A stretch of DNA of 39,506 bases from Nitrospirota bacterium (lineage in GTDB: Bacteria; Nitrospirota; Thermodesulfovibrionia; UBA6902), in contig JACRHB010000029.1 in NCBI GenBank assembly GCA_016217725.1, positions 1-39,506 on the forward strand, in the 5' to 3' direction. Under the pieces are notes generated by a model, which was not told the origin of the DNA, made no database searches, and saw nothing but the letters and a program-made list of their open reading frames with translations. A program made the position numbers and the translations under genes. The first letter of the stretch is position 1. Each line of letters begins with the position of its first letter. Shown piece by piece: positions 8,077-15,687 of the stretch.

Positions 8077-9960
8077 TTACTTACCGACCCCTGCCAGGCT
8101 TCCCGCCGCCATCCCTGCAATGAACTGCAAGTCAGCCTCGTTGGCGCTTCGCGCGGAGGCGGGAAGGATCTTTATCGAGCCGAACTTGCAAGTATCAACG
8201 CAGGTTCTGCACCGCACACATGATTCCTGCATGATCTTATGGGGCTTTTTCTTTTCGCCTTCAATTGCGTTTGAAGGACACGCCCTCTGGCATGCGCCGC
8301 AGCCTTTACAGAGTTTTTCATCTATGTAGAATGTGCAAAGGTCGCGGCATGCTCCTGCCGAACACCATTTGTCTTTTATGTGCGCTTCATACTCGTGCCT
8401 GAAATGTCTTATCGTTGAAAGCACGGGATTAGGGGCGGACTGGCCCAGCCCGCAAAGGGACGCCGAGATGATAGTCTCCGACATCTCTTCCAGCATCTCT
8501 ATATCTCCTTCTTTCCCCCTGCCTTCACATATATCAATGAGCAGGTCGTGCATCAGCTTGGTCCCGAGCCTGCAGGGGGCGCATTTCCCGCAGGATTCGT
8601 CCGCGGTAAATTCAAGGAAAAACTTCGCGGTGCTGACCATGCAGGTGCTCGTATCCATTACGACCATTCCCCCGGAGCCTACGATGGCGCCGCTCTTTTC
8701 GATGGCCTCATACGTCACCGGTATGTCGAGGTATGCCTCCGGGATACAGCCTCCCGAAGGGCCTCCCAATTGCACGGCCTTGAATTTGCTTCTCTTATTT
8801 ATTATCCCGCCGCCGATATCGAAGATGATCTTCCTCAGGGGTGTATCCATCGGGACTTCCACCAGGCCGACATTATTTATAGCTCCTGTAAGCGCAAAGA
8901 CCTTAGTGCCTGCGCTTTTTTCTGTTCCAAGGCTCCTGTACCATCCGGCGCCGTTTAAGACAATCTGCGGAATATTTGCAAAGGTCTCAACGTTGTTCAG
9001 AACGGTCGGCTTATCCCACAATCCCTTGACTGCGGAACGCCACAGCTTCGGTCTCGGCATGCCGCGTTTTCCTTCGATGGAGCGCATCAGGGCCGTAGCC
9101 TCTCCGCACACAAATGCGCCTGCGCCCTGATAAATCTCAAGGTCAAAGTCAAACCCCGTGCCCAGGATGTTGCTGCCTAACAACCCCGCCTCATAACACT
9201 GATCTATGGCGATTTGAAGACGTTTCACTGCCAGGGGATATTCAGCCCTTACATAGATATAGCCTTTATGTGATTCAGTTGCAACGCCGCAGATGATCAT
9301 CCCCTCAATTACTGCTTGTGGGTCTCCCTCCATAACCGCCCTGTCCATAAATGCCCCCGGATCGCCTTCATCACCGTTGCATACGACATATTTCACATCG
9401 GATTTGATCTTCAGCCCGAGCTCCCATTTCTTCCCTGTGGGAAAACCCGCCCCGCCTCTTCCCCGTAAGCCTGAGTCTGAAACCACCTTTACTATCTCTT
9501 CGGGTTTCATAAGGGTCAGCGCTTTTGAAAGCGCCTTATACCCGTCCATCGTGATATAGTCTTCGATCCTCTCCGGGTCGATAAGTCCCTTGTTTTTAAG
9601 CACTAAAAATACCTGGTGCTTGAAGAAGGGGATATCGTGTATTGATGGTATGGCAATTTTTTTATCCTGCTCTTTAAATGTTAATTTCTGATATGCTCTC
9701 CCTTTAAGAAAATGCTCTTCAACCAGAGCCGGTACATCTTCAACTGTCAATCCCTCATAAAATATCTCCTCCGGATGCACAATCATAACCGGCCCCTTGG
9801 CACAGAACACATTGGATCCCGAGATGACCAATTTTACTTCTTCATCAATTCCATTTTTCCTGAATTCCTCTTCAAGGGCAGCCTTGACCTTCGTTGTTCC
9901 GCATGCCATACAACATGTGCATCCGCAAAGCATTGCATGTGAACGAACCGCGGTTTCCAT
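8077..9960 (-). CDS. NADH-binding diaphorase subunit, NuoF/HndC-like
   Basis: The 627-residue protein oxidises or reduces NAD(P) through FMN and passes electrons along Fe-S clusters. In order it has a thioredoxin-like [2Fe-2S] domain (LCGCTCCMACG .. VFCAKGP), the NADH/FMN site (GLRGRGGAGFPTGKKW, then YVVCNGDEGDPGAF), an SLBB region, and the NuoF [4Fe-4S] motif CGKCAPCRLGT with distal Cys in SLCGLGQSAPNP. A C-terminal 2x[4Fe-4S] ferredoxin follows (CKGCGACQRACP, CVRCRTCVDTC). This architecture is that of bifurcating HndC/HydB-type subunits, larger than NuoF of complex I. The start at 9960 follows AAAGGAGG; the open frame further upstream is read-through of the 66-bp repeat. It is cotranscribed with its neighbours. 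Confidence 0.93.
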   Translation of the reverse strand: METAVRSHAMLCGCTCCMACGTTKVKAALEEEFRKNGIDEEVKLVISGSNVFCAKGPVMIVHPEEIFYEGLTVEDVPALVEEHFLKGRAYQKLTFKEQDKKIAIPSIHDIPFFKHQVFLVLKNKGLIDPERIEDYITMDGYKALSKALTLMKPEEIVKVVSDSGLRGRGGAGFPTGKKWELGLKIKSDVKYVVCNGDEGDPGAFMDRAVMEGDPQAVIEGMIICGVATESHKGYIYVRAEYPLAVKRLQIAIDQCYEAGLLGSNILGTGFDFDLEIYQGAGAFVCGEATALMRSIEGKRGMPRPKLWRSAVKGLWDKPTVLNNVETFANIPQIVLNGAGWYRSLGTEKSAGTKVFALTGAINNVGLVEVPMDTPLRKIIFDIGGGIINKRSKFKAVQLGGPSGGCIPEAYLDIPVTYEAIEKSGAIVGSGGMVVMDTSTCMVSTAKFFLEFTADESCGKCAPCRLGTKLMHDLLIDICEGRGKEGDIEMLEEMSETIISASLCGLGQSAPNPVLSTIRHFRHEYEAHIKDKWCSAGACRDLCTFYIDEKLCKGCGACQRACPSNAIEGEKKKPHKIMQESCVRCRTCVDTCKFGSIKILPASARSANEADLQFIAGMAAGSLAGVGK

Positions 9961-9982
9961 ATCTTCCTCCTTTCGGTGAAAT

Positions 9983-10050
9983 TCGTGAATCGTGTCCGTT
10001 GTCCGTGTCCGTTTTTTTTTAACGGTCACGTTAACCGGACACGGTTTACG
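9983..10050. repeat. 66-bp palindromic repeat, copy A
   Basis: The left part CGTGTCCGTTGTCCGTGTCC and right part ACGTTAACCGGACACG form an imperfect hairpin. It fills the gap between the hndB-like stop codon (10057-10055) and the ribosome binding site of the nuoF-like gene. Related copies are at 11398-11463, 12915-12979 and 31411-31476. Confidence 0.8.
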
Positions 10051-10054
10051 ATTT

Positions 10055-10438
10055 TTAATATATCGCTTCGCTTCCAAGCGCCAATGCGTACTTTTCTACG
10101 GGATTGCCGCCTATAATGTGCTCTTTGAATATCTCCTTGATCTTCTCTTCATTGAGGTCGCCGTATATGACAGGGGGCTGATCCACCAATTCAATGACAG
10201 CCATAGGCTCGCGGGCGCAGAGTCCGCCGCAGCCCGAGGTTTTCACAATGATATCGTTTGTTCCGGCAAGGGCTATCTCATTCATCAGCGCTGTCATAAC
10301 GTTCCTGGCGCCGGCAGCGATCCCGCAGGTTCCCATATGTACTACAACTTTAGCTTTGTAACCGCCTTTTCTGAGAGTGAACGTTGCCTTATTCTCTTCC
10401 TGTATTCTCTGAAGTTCCGCTATGGTCAGTTTAGTCAT
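10055..10438 (-). CDS. HndB-like thioredoxin-fold ferredoxin
   Basis: A 127-residue protein with the thioredoxin-like [2Fe-2S] pattern seen in HndB: GTCGIAAGARNV near residue 36 and TSGCGGLCAREP near 68. Only three cysteines are present in total (38, 70, 74), so cluster binding should be tested rather than assumed. It probably passes electrons within the diaphorase complex. The ATG at 10438 is chosen because AAAGGAGG stands 8-9 nt before it. It sits between the receiver-NuoE fusion and the nuoF-like gene, the same position hndB has between hndA and hndC. Confidence 0.85.
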   Translation of the reverse strand: MTKLTIAELQRIQEENKATFTLRKGGYKAKVVVHMGTCGIAAGARNVMTALMNEIALAGTNDIIVKTSGCGGLCAREPMAVIELVDQPPVIYGDLNEEKIKEIFKEHIIGGNPVEKYALALGSEAIY

Positions 10439-10480
10439 AATGCTCCTCCTTTCTCTCTGCAGCACTCCTTGCAGTGTTTT

Positions 10481-10576
10481 GTCATTCCGGGCTTGACCCG
10501 GAATCCAGTCTTTTCCTGGATTCCCGCTTAAGCCTGTCCCCGAAGGTAGTGATCGGGGAGGCTGCGGGAATGACGG
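10481..10576. repeat. GTCATTCC-type palindromic repeat, copy 1
   Basis: It begins GTCATTCCGGGCTTGACCCG and ends GCGGGAATGAC, with further inner complementarity (GGAATCCAG / CTGGATTCC). A related copy is at 38534-38602. It lies in the spacer between the receiver-NuoE fusion gene and the hndB-like gene. Confidence 0.7.
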
Positions 10577-10617
10577 CTATAGAACCCTTTTACTCGTTAC
10601 GCTTCACGCATTACGAA

Positions 10618-11373
10618 TTACGTTCCTCTTGCCTCCTCTAATTCTCTCATTTTGATAAACTCGTTGACTGCATCAACTACCCTCTTCCCCGTCTTCCAGG
10701 GCACGCCTCTCCAGGCCCTTCCGCTGCCGGTTTTGAAATATGAGGTGTCGCCGCTTCCGGGCTTGGTCCTGAAGCAGGAGTAAAACGAAACTATGCTGCG
10801 TACTTCAGAAGGGTAAATATTCAGCGCGCGCGCAATGCGCTCCTGTATCATTGAGGGGAGATACCCCAAGATTTTCTGGGAGTCCAGCAGCACCCTCACT
10901 ATGCTGTTTGATTCTTTCCCGTATTGATGAATCACGTTGTCCAATTCCGCAAGCACTGTCGGCGGGAATTCTTCTTCCGGCTCTTTCTCAGAGGCCTTTA
11001 CCTGTATCAATTCAAGCGCCTTATTTGTCACTTCTTTCAACAGCGCCGGAGTAAAGGGCTTTCTCAAGTGGCTGATTATGCCGAGCTTGTGCGCCTCTTT
11101 AATGGTCTCCTGCATCATGTAGTCCGCCATGACCACAATGCTGACGCCGGGCCGGGATTGCCTTATCCACTTTATGAGATAAATACTGTCCATCCCCGGC
11201 ATTGCAAGGTCTATGAGAGCAAGCTCATAATTATTCCGCTCTATCCGGTCCTTCGCCATTTCTCCGCTGAGCACGCCTTCAACGGAATAGCCTTCGTGAT
11301 TAAGTGCCTTCCATGCGCTCTTGATGACCTCAGGGTCATCGTCTGCGATTAAAATGTTTATGCTGTTTTTCAT
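10618..11373 (-). CDS. receiver domain fused to NuoE N-terminal helical domain
   Basis: The 251-residue protein starts at 11373 after AAAGGAGG. Residues 4-120 are a CheY-like receiver: acidic D11-D13, phospho-acceptor D55 (LALIDLAMPGMD) and K105 (LRKPF). The Thr/Ser switch position seems to be Ala (A83 in VVMADY). Residues about 140-205 match the NuoE/HoxE/HndA helical N-terminal domain (LDSQKILGYLPSMIQERIA, then SEVRSIVSFYSCF). The C-terminal 45 residues do not carry the thioredoxin-like [2Fe-2S] domain that normally follows. It occupies the hndA position of the operon. It may dock on the NuoF-like subunit and make it phosphorylation-responsive; this is inference. Confidence 0.85.
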   Translation of the reverse strand: MKNSINILIADDDPEVIKSAWKALNHEGYSVEGVLSGEMAKDRIERNNYELALIDLAMPGMDSIYLIKWIRQSRPGVSIVVMADYMMQETIKEAHKLGIISHLRKPFTPALLKEVTNKALELIQVKASEKEPEEEFPPTVLAELDNVIHQYGKESNSIVRVLLDSQKILGYLPSMIQERIARALNIYPSEVRSIVSFYSCFRTKPGSGDTSYFKTGSGRAWRGVPWKTGKRVVDAVNEFIKMRELEEARGT

Positions 11374-11397
11374 CGTCGTTCCTCCTTTCGGTGAAAT

Positions 11398-11463
11398 TCG
11401 TGATTCGTGTCCGTTGTCCGTGTCCGTGTTTCTTACGGTCACGTTAACCGGACACGTTTCACG
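11398..11463. repeat. 66-bp palindromic repeat, copy B
   Basis: Same unit as copy A, with CGTGTCCGTTGTCCGTGTCC at the left and ACGTTAACCGGACACG at the right. It contains the TGA stop of the nfnB-like gene (11461-11459) and ends close to the ribosome binding site of the receiver-NuoE gene. Confidence 0.8.
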
Positions 11464-12889
11464 CTTTAAACTCCCAATACTTCCACTTAAGATAATCGTT
11501 GATCCCATTCGCTGCCCTCCTTCCTGCGCCCATTGCCAGGATGACCGTTGCAGAGCCTGTAACGATGTCTCCACCGGCAAAGACGCCCTTCTTTGAAGTC
11601 ATGCCTGTGCCTTCTTCGGCTGCAATATACCCGCTCCTGTTAACCGTTAAATCCGGCATGGTCTTTGTTAAAAGCGGATTCGCCCTGGTCCCCAATGCCG
11701 GGATCGCCACGTCTATCTCGACCTGAAACTCGCTGCCTTTAACCGGAACCGGCTTTCTCCTCCCCGATTCATCAGGCTCTCCCAATTCCATCTTTATACA
11801 TTCAACCGCGCAGACGTTGCCCTTGCCGTCATCGATGAATCTTGTCGGGTTTGTCAGAAGCATGAACTCTATGCCTTCCTCATGCGCATGGTGGACTTCC
11901 GCCTTCCTTGCAGGCATCTCAGCCTCGGATCGCCTGTATATGAGGTAGACCTTTTCAGCGCCGAGCCTTAACGCCACTCTCGCAGCATCCATGGCGACGT
12001 TGCCGCCGCCCAATACCGCAACCCTTCGGCCTCTCTTTATAGGGGTGTCATATTCGGGGAAGAGATACGCCTTCATCAGATTGGCCCTTGTCAGAAACTC
12101 ATTTGCGGAGCAGACGCCGTTGAGATTCTCTCCCGGTATCCCCAAAAACATCGGCAGGCCTGCGCCTATGCAAATGAAGCATGCGTCATATCCATCCCCA
12201 TCCAACAATTCATCAATTGTATGCAGTTTCCCGATCACTGCATTCAGCACAAGCTCAACGCCGAGCTTCCTGATATACTCGACCTCCCGCTCCACTATCG
12301 CCTTCGGAAGCCTGAACTCCGGTATGCCGTATATCAATACGCCCCCCGGCTTATGCAAGGCCTCAAATAACGTAACCTGATGTCCGGCCTTTGCCAGATC
12401 GACCGCACAGGTCAAACCCCCGGGGCCTGAGCCTATCACGGCAGCTTTTCTGCCCGTAGGTTTCGGCAGCTCCGGAATCTTCATGTCGCCGTGGTCCGCC
12501 TCATAATCGGCAACGAATCTCTCCAGGTTCCCTATCGCAACGGACTTCCCCTTCTTTCCCATAAGACAGCGTGCTTCACACTGAACCTCCTGGGGACAGA
12601 CCCTTCCGCAGACGGCAGGCAAGGCGTTCCTTTCCTTGACCTTGTAACAGGCGTCCAGGAATTTTCTCTCTTTTATCAGAGCGATGAACGCGGGAATATC
12701 CACCTCAACCGGGCAGCCCTGCCTGCAGGGGCCGTTCTTGCAGGATAAACATCTGGACGCCTCCTCAACCGCCTCATCCGGCGTATATCCATAGGGAACC
12801 TCCAAAAAATTTCTTGCCCTTACCAGAGGCGGCTGCTCCCTCATGTCTACTCTGGGTTTTGTTTTTTTCTCCTCTATCATTGTTTCCAT
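11459..12889 (-). CDS. NADPH-binding subunit of an Nfn-type transhydrogenase (GltD/GltA-like)
   Basis: This 476-residue flavoprotein belongs to the glutamate-synthase small-subunit family. The N-terminus has the two [4Fe-4S] cysteine sets (CLSCKNGPCRQGCP and CGRVCPQEVQCEARC). An FAD-binding Rossmann motif (VIGSGPGGLTCAVDLA) and an NADPH-binding one (VAVLGGGNVAMDAARVAL) follow, then a GVFAGGDIVTGSATV FAD motif near the end. Adjacent to the NfnA-like gene and without a glutamate synthase large subunit, it is best read as NfnB, which couples NADPH, NADH and ferredoxin by electron bifurcation. GGAGG lies 10 nt before the ATG. An alternative start, MIEEKK, is 9 nt downstream. Confidence 0.9.
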   Translation of the reverse strand: METMIEEKKTKPRVDMREQPPLVRARNFLEVPYGYTPDEAVEEASRCLSCKNGPCRQGCPVEVDIPAFIALIKERKFLDACYKVKERNALPAVCGRVCPQEVQCEARCLMGKKGKSVAIGNLERFVADYEADHGDMKIPELPKPTGRKAAVIGSGPGGLTCAVDLAKAGHQVTLFEALHKPGGVLIYGIPEFRLPKAIVEREVEYIRKLGVELVLNAVIGKLHTIDELLDGDGYDACFICIGAGLPMFLGIPGENLNGVCSANEFLTRANLMKAYLFPEYDTPIKRGRRVAVLGGGNVAMDAARVALRLGAEKVYLIYRRSEAEMPARKAEVHHAHEEGIEFMLLTNPTRFIDDGKGNVCAVECIKMELGEPDESGRRKPVPVKGSEFQVEIDVAIPALGTRANPLLTKTMPDLTVNRSGYIAAEEGTGMTSKKGVFAGGDIVTGSATVILAMGAGRRAANGINDYLKWKYWEFKA

Positions 12890-12914
12890 ATTTTCTTAAC
12901 CTCCATTGAAAACC

Positions 12915-12979
12915 GTTATTCGTGTCCGTTGTCCGTGTCCGTGTTTTCTTACGGTCACGTTAACCGGACACGTTTCACG
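12915..12979. repeat. 66-bp palindromic repeat, copy C
   Basis: Same unit as copies A and B. It overlaps the TGA stop of the nfnA-like gene (12977-12975) and ends about 8 nt before the ribosome binding site of the nfnB-like gene. Confidence 0.8.
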
Positions 12980-13811
12980 ATCTCCGAGCCATGTCTTCTC
13001 TTATATGGTTCATAGCAATGTTCTCCTCAGGAATATACCCCTGAAGTCGCTTCATGAGCAGATCGAAATCCACTTCATGACCGTTGAACTCAGGGCCGTC
13101 AACGCACGTGTATTTTGTCTCCCCTCCAACCTGCACCCTGCAGCCGCCGCACATTCCCGTGGCGTCAATCATGATCGAATTCAGGCTGACGATCGTTTCC
13201 ACCCGGTGTTTTTCCGTTGTCTTACACACGAACTTCATCATGATCGCAGGCCCGATAGCGACCACGAGATTTACCTTCTCTTTACTCAGGATTTCATCAA
13301 GGGGGATAGTCACCACCGCCTTTGTGCCGTAGGAGCCGTCGTCCGTGGTAATAATCAGGTCGTCGGAAACATTGCGCATCTTCTCTTCCCAGAAAAGTAT
13401 TGACTTCGTCCTTGCGCCTATGATTGAAATAACCTTGTTGCCAGCTTCTTTCAGCGCCCGCGCTATCGGGAAAACAGGCGCGATACCTACCCCGCCGCCC
13501 ACACAAACGACGTTCCCGAATTTTTTAATGTGGGAATGGTTGCCGAGCGGGCCGATGACGTCGGTTATGAAATCGCCTTCATTCAACGTCCCAAGATGAT
13601 GGGTCGTCTTACCGACCTTCTGAAAGACAGTGGTTATGGTTCCCCTCTCCCTGTCAAAATCGGCGATGGTCAAGGGCACCCGCTCCCCCTGCTCGTGGGT
13701 CCTCAGGATAAAAAAATTACCCGGCTTCGCCTTCCTTGCGATGCCTCTCGCCTCGATGTCGAACAAAGTGATTTGCTCCGAGAGCTCTTCCTTTTTTAAA
13801 ATTTTGTACAG
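12975..13811 (-). CDS. NAD-binding subunit of an Nfn-type transhydrogenase (PyrK/SudB-like)
   Basis: The protein is a ferredoxin:NADP reductase-like flavoprotein with an FAD region (AKPGNFFILR .. RVPLTIADFDRE), an NAD-binding region (VCVGGGVGIAPVFPIARAL) and a C-terminal [2Fe-2S] motif (CGGCRVQV .. YTCVDGPEF). With the next gene it makes an NfnAB pair. The first ATG/GTG/TTG-type start is a TTG at 13766, which would cut off the first beta strand. The reading frame instead extends to CTG at 13811, 8 nt after AAGGAGG, giving (M)YKILKKEELSEQITLFDIE, which matches the family N-terminus. An in-frame TAA lies two codons further upstream. CTG is therefore the likely start, an unusual one. It is the first gene of the operon. 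Confidence 0.88.
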   Translation of the reverse strand: MYKILKKEELSEQITLFDIEARGIARKAKPGNFFILRTHEQGERVPLTIADFDRERGTITTVFQKVGKTTHHLGTLNEGDFITDVIGPLGNHSHIKKFGNVVCVGGGVGIAPVFPIARALKEAGNKVISIIGARTKSILFWEEKMRNVSDDLIITTDDGSYGTKAVVTIPLDEILSKEKVNLVVAIGPAIMMKFVCKTTEKHRVETIVSLNSIMIDATGMCGGCRVQVGGETKYTCVDGPEFNGHEVDFDLLMKRLQGYIPEENIAMNHIREDMARRS

Positions 13812-14260
13812 TGCTTAGACCTCCTTCCCGTTTTGAATTGACTTGCTGTTTATCTTTTTTTCCATCCCGATTGTTGTCCTTCTTAGTCATATAATCAAAT
13901 AAATGCATCGCCCTGTAAATCGAGAGGAAATCAAAGGTTTATTGAAAGGGATTCCCTATAGTGAACTAAGTAATTCTTCCTGCATGGAATGGCATAATGG
14001 ATTCTGAATAAATCTCTTATGCCGGATTAGATAATTTCCCTATGCGGGATATGGGGGGTCTCGACATTCGCAACCGGTGCCAATAGTCAGGCGTGCCGCT
14101 TTTCTTTAAGTAGCAGCGGGACAAGAATGAAGACTCCCCGCCGCAAGCGGACGGGGTATCAAGGGATTAATTTGAAAAATCCCCCCTACCCCCCCTTTTA
14201 CAAAGGGGGAACTTATAAGGAACCGCCGCGAAGACAGCGGGGTATTATAAGAATAAAACC
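13812..14260. other. intergenic stretch with short palindromes
   Basis: No gene is supported here. A CCCC-TACC-CCCC ... AAAGGGGG palindrome lies at 14179-14211, of the same type as 39459-39496. A smaller one, CCCCGCCGC-AAG-CGGACGGGG, is at 14136-14156. The promoter of the redox operon should lie in 13830-13960, but I see no clear -35/-10 pair. Confidence 0.5.
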
Positions 14261-14365
14261 ATGACCATCAGCCGCCCTCAACTTACAGTAATCACCGGGA
14301 TCAACGACGTGGGGACGTCAACAACTTCACTCTTTTCCAACAAACTGTTAGAATATACGGCATGA
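14261..14365 (+). pseudogene. remnant of a P-loop (AAA/zeta-toxin-like) gene
   Basis: Thirty-four codons read LTVITGINDVGTSTTSLF with a stop soon after. The string is aligned as a degenerate Walker A (GxNGxGKST), in which the Lys is lost. N-terminal P-loop toxins or kinases often start with such a segment. The rest of the gene is absent, so this is a fragment at the edge of the toxin-antitoxin remnants that follow. Confidence 0.4.
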
Positions 14366-14374
14366 GGCTAATAT

Positions 14375-14698
14375 ATGACGCAACAATCTCTTGACAATAT
14401 TTTAAAAGAAACTGTCCAACGCATTCTCTCTGTTGTGCAGCCTAAAAAAGTGCTGCTTTTCGGTTCAGCTTCTCGCGGAGAAATGCATAAAGACAGTGAC
14501 ATTGATATTCTTGTTGTGGTTCAATCGGGTACACATCGACGCAAAACTGCGCAGAAGATTTATCGGAACATGATTGGCGTTGGTTTTGCTGTTGATATAA
14601 TCGTAGTTACCGATGACGATATGGAGGAGTTTAAAGATAACCTCGGCATGGTAATTCGTCCTGCTCTTGAAGAAGGGAAAATATTATATGCCGCATGA
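14375..14698 (+). CDS. MNT-type nucleotidyltransferase antitoxin
   Basis: A 107-residue minimal nucleotidyltransferase with the motif LLFGSASRGEMHKDSDIDIL (GSx10DxD), giving the metal-binding Asp pair, plus a third Asp in AVDIIVV. MntA-type proteins neutralise HEPN toxins by modifying them. GAGG lies 7 nt before the ATG. The stop overlaps the start of the HEPN gene by 11 nt, the usual coupling for MNT-HEPN pairs. The partner is truncated, so the module is probably inactive although this gene looks intact. Confidence 0.85.
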   Translation: MTQQSLDNILKETVQRILSVVQPKKVLLFGSASRGEMHKDSDIDILVVVQSGTHRRKTAQKIYRNMIGVGFAVDIIVVTDDDMEEFKDNLGMVIRPALEEGKILYAA

Positions 14699-14879
14699 TA
14701 ACAAGAACGGACTTGGAACTCCTGAAGAATGGTTGAAAAGGGCCAAAAGTAATCTTGCGATTGCCAGGCAGCCTAAAACAGAAGATATATTCCTGGAAGA
14801 TTATTGCGTTGAGCTTCAGCAGGCTGCTGAAAAAGCTTTGAAAGCCGTTCTTCTGTCAACTGACCTCGGATGTCAATAG
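14688..14879 (+). pseudogene. truncated HEPN-domain protein
   Basis: Sixty-three residues match the first half of a HEPN toxin (EEWLKRAKSNLAIA .. LEDYCVELQQAAEKALKAVL) and then end in STDLGCQ and a TAG. Intact HEPN proteins of this type are about 120-135 residues and carry a catalytic RxxxxH motif in the missing half. The break lies near 14860, about 45 bp from the end of the oppositely oriented response-regulator gene. A deletion or insertion probably removed the tail. Confidence 0.75.
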
Positions 14880-14906
14880 TGGACACATGAAGAAGTCTGT
14901 TGAAAA

Positions 14907-15575
14907 TCACGAAAACGACTTGATCGCGTGCATAAGCACGTCGTGCGTGCCCTTCAATTGCAGTTTGATCTTGATATGCTCTATATAGGTCTCGACGGTC
15001 TTGACGCTGAGGTTCAACCGCTCGGCTATCTCGTGCTTTTTCAGGCCCTGCCCGATGAGCTGGTATACTTCCAGCTCGCGGTTGCTGAGAAGCTCCGTGG
15101 GAAAATCGATGTCTTCAAATTTGTTCTTAACGAATTTATGCAGCAGCCTTACGTTTAATTTGTCGCTGACGTATATCTCTCCGCCCAGGACTTTCCTTAT
15201 CGCGGTGAGCAGGTTCCTGGAGGATTCCTGCTTCATGACATAGCCCATCGCGCCTGTCTTAAGACAGCGCTCGGCATACGTGGCTTCATCGTGCATGGAG
15301 AGAACCAGCACCGGCAGACCGGGATGTGTATACGTGAGATTTTCAATAAGCCTGATCCCGCTGCCGTCCCTGAGGGTTATATCAACTATCACGATGTCGG
15401 GCTTGCATTGCGCTATAGCCTGCAAGGCATCTGAAACGTTATCCGCCTCACCGCAGACGGTAATGTCGTCTTCGGTGTTGATAAGACGTGAAAGACCTTC
15501 GCGTAAAATGCAATGGTCGTCAACAATAAAAATCTTTTTCTTCTGCGCCGTTTGCCCATTCGTTGGAGTTTTCAT
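14907..15575 (-). CDS. NarL/LuxR-family response regulator
   Basis: This 222-residue protein has a receiver domain (IVDDHCIL, phospho-acceptor in IVIVDITLRDG, VLSMHD switch, VMKQES with the conserved Lys). A C-terminal LuxR helix-turn-helix follows (LSNRELEVYQLIGQGLKKHE, LSVKTVETYIEHIKIKL). It should bind DNA when phosphorylated by the kinase encoded just upstream at 15688-17505. GGAGGCCTCC, itself palindromic, precedes the ATG by 5 nt. The 112-bp gap to the kinase gene is AT-rich and could hold its own promoter. Confidence 0.93.
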   Translation of the reverse strand: MKTPTNGQTAQKKKIFIVDDHCILREGLSRLINTEDDITVCGEADNVSDALQAIAQCKPDIVIVDITLRDGSGIRLIENLTYTHPGLPVLVLSMHDEATYAERCLKTGAMGYVMKQESSRNLLTAIRKVLGGEIYVSDKLNVRLLHKFVKNKFEDIDFPTELLSNRELEVYQLIGQGLKKHEIAERLNLSVKTVETYIEHIKIKLQLKGTHDVLMHAIKSFS

Positions 15576-15687
15576 TTTAGGGAGGCCTCCTTAATAATTA
15601 TATAGTACAAATATATTGTCCTGTCAATCGCTGAAACATTAAAGGTTCCCATAAAGATATTTCTTATGTTTGCTTAGGGCATTTTCC

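Noticed and set aside
8333-9130. 265-residue open frame opposite the nuoF-like gene
   Set aside because: It lies antisense to a strongly supported gene, has no family motif and no ribosome binding site. It is a shadow of biased codon use.
9961-10077. 39-residue N-terminal extension of the nuoF-like protein
   Set aside because: It is read-through of the 66-bp repeat and the RBS region. The ATG at 9960 has a strong AAAGGAGG before it.
9983-12979. CRISPR array from the repeated 66-bp units
   Set aside because: Copies are 1.4-1.5 kb apart with whole genes between them, and one copy lies 18 kb away. They are interspersed palindromes.
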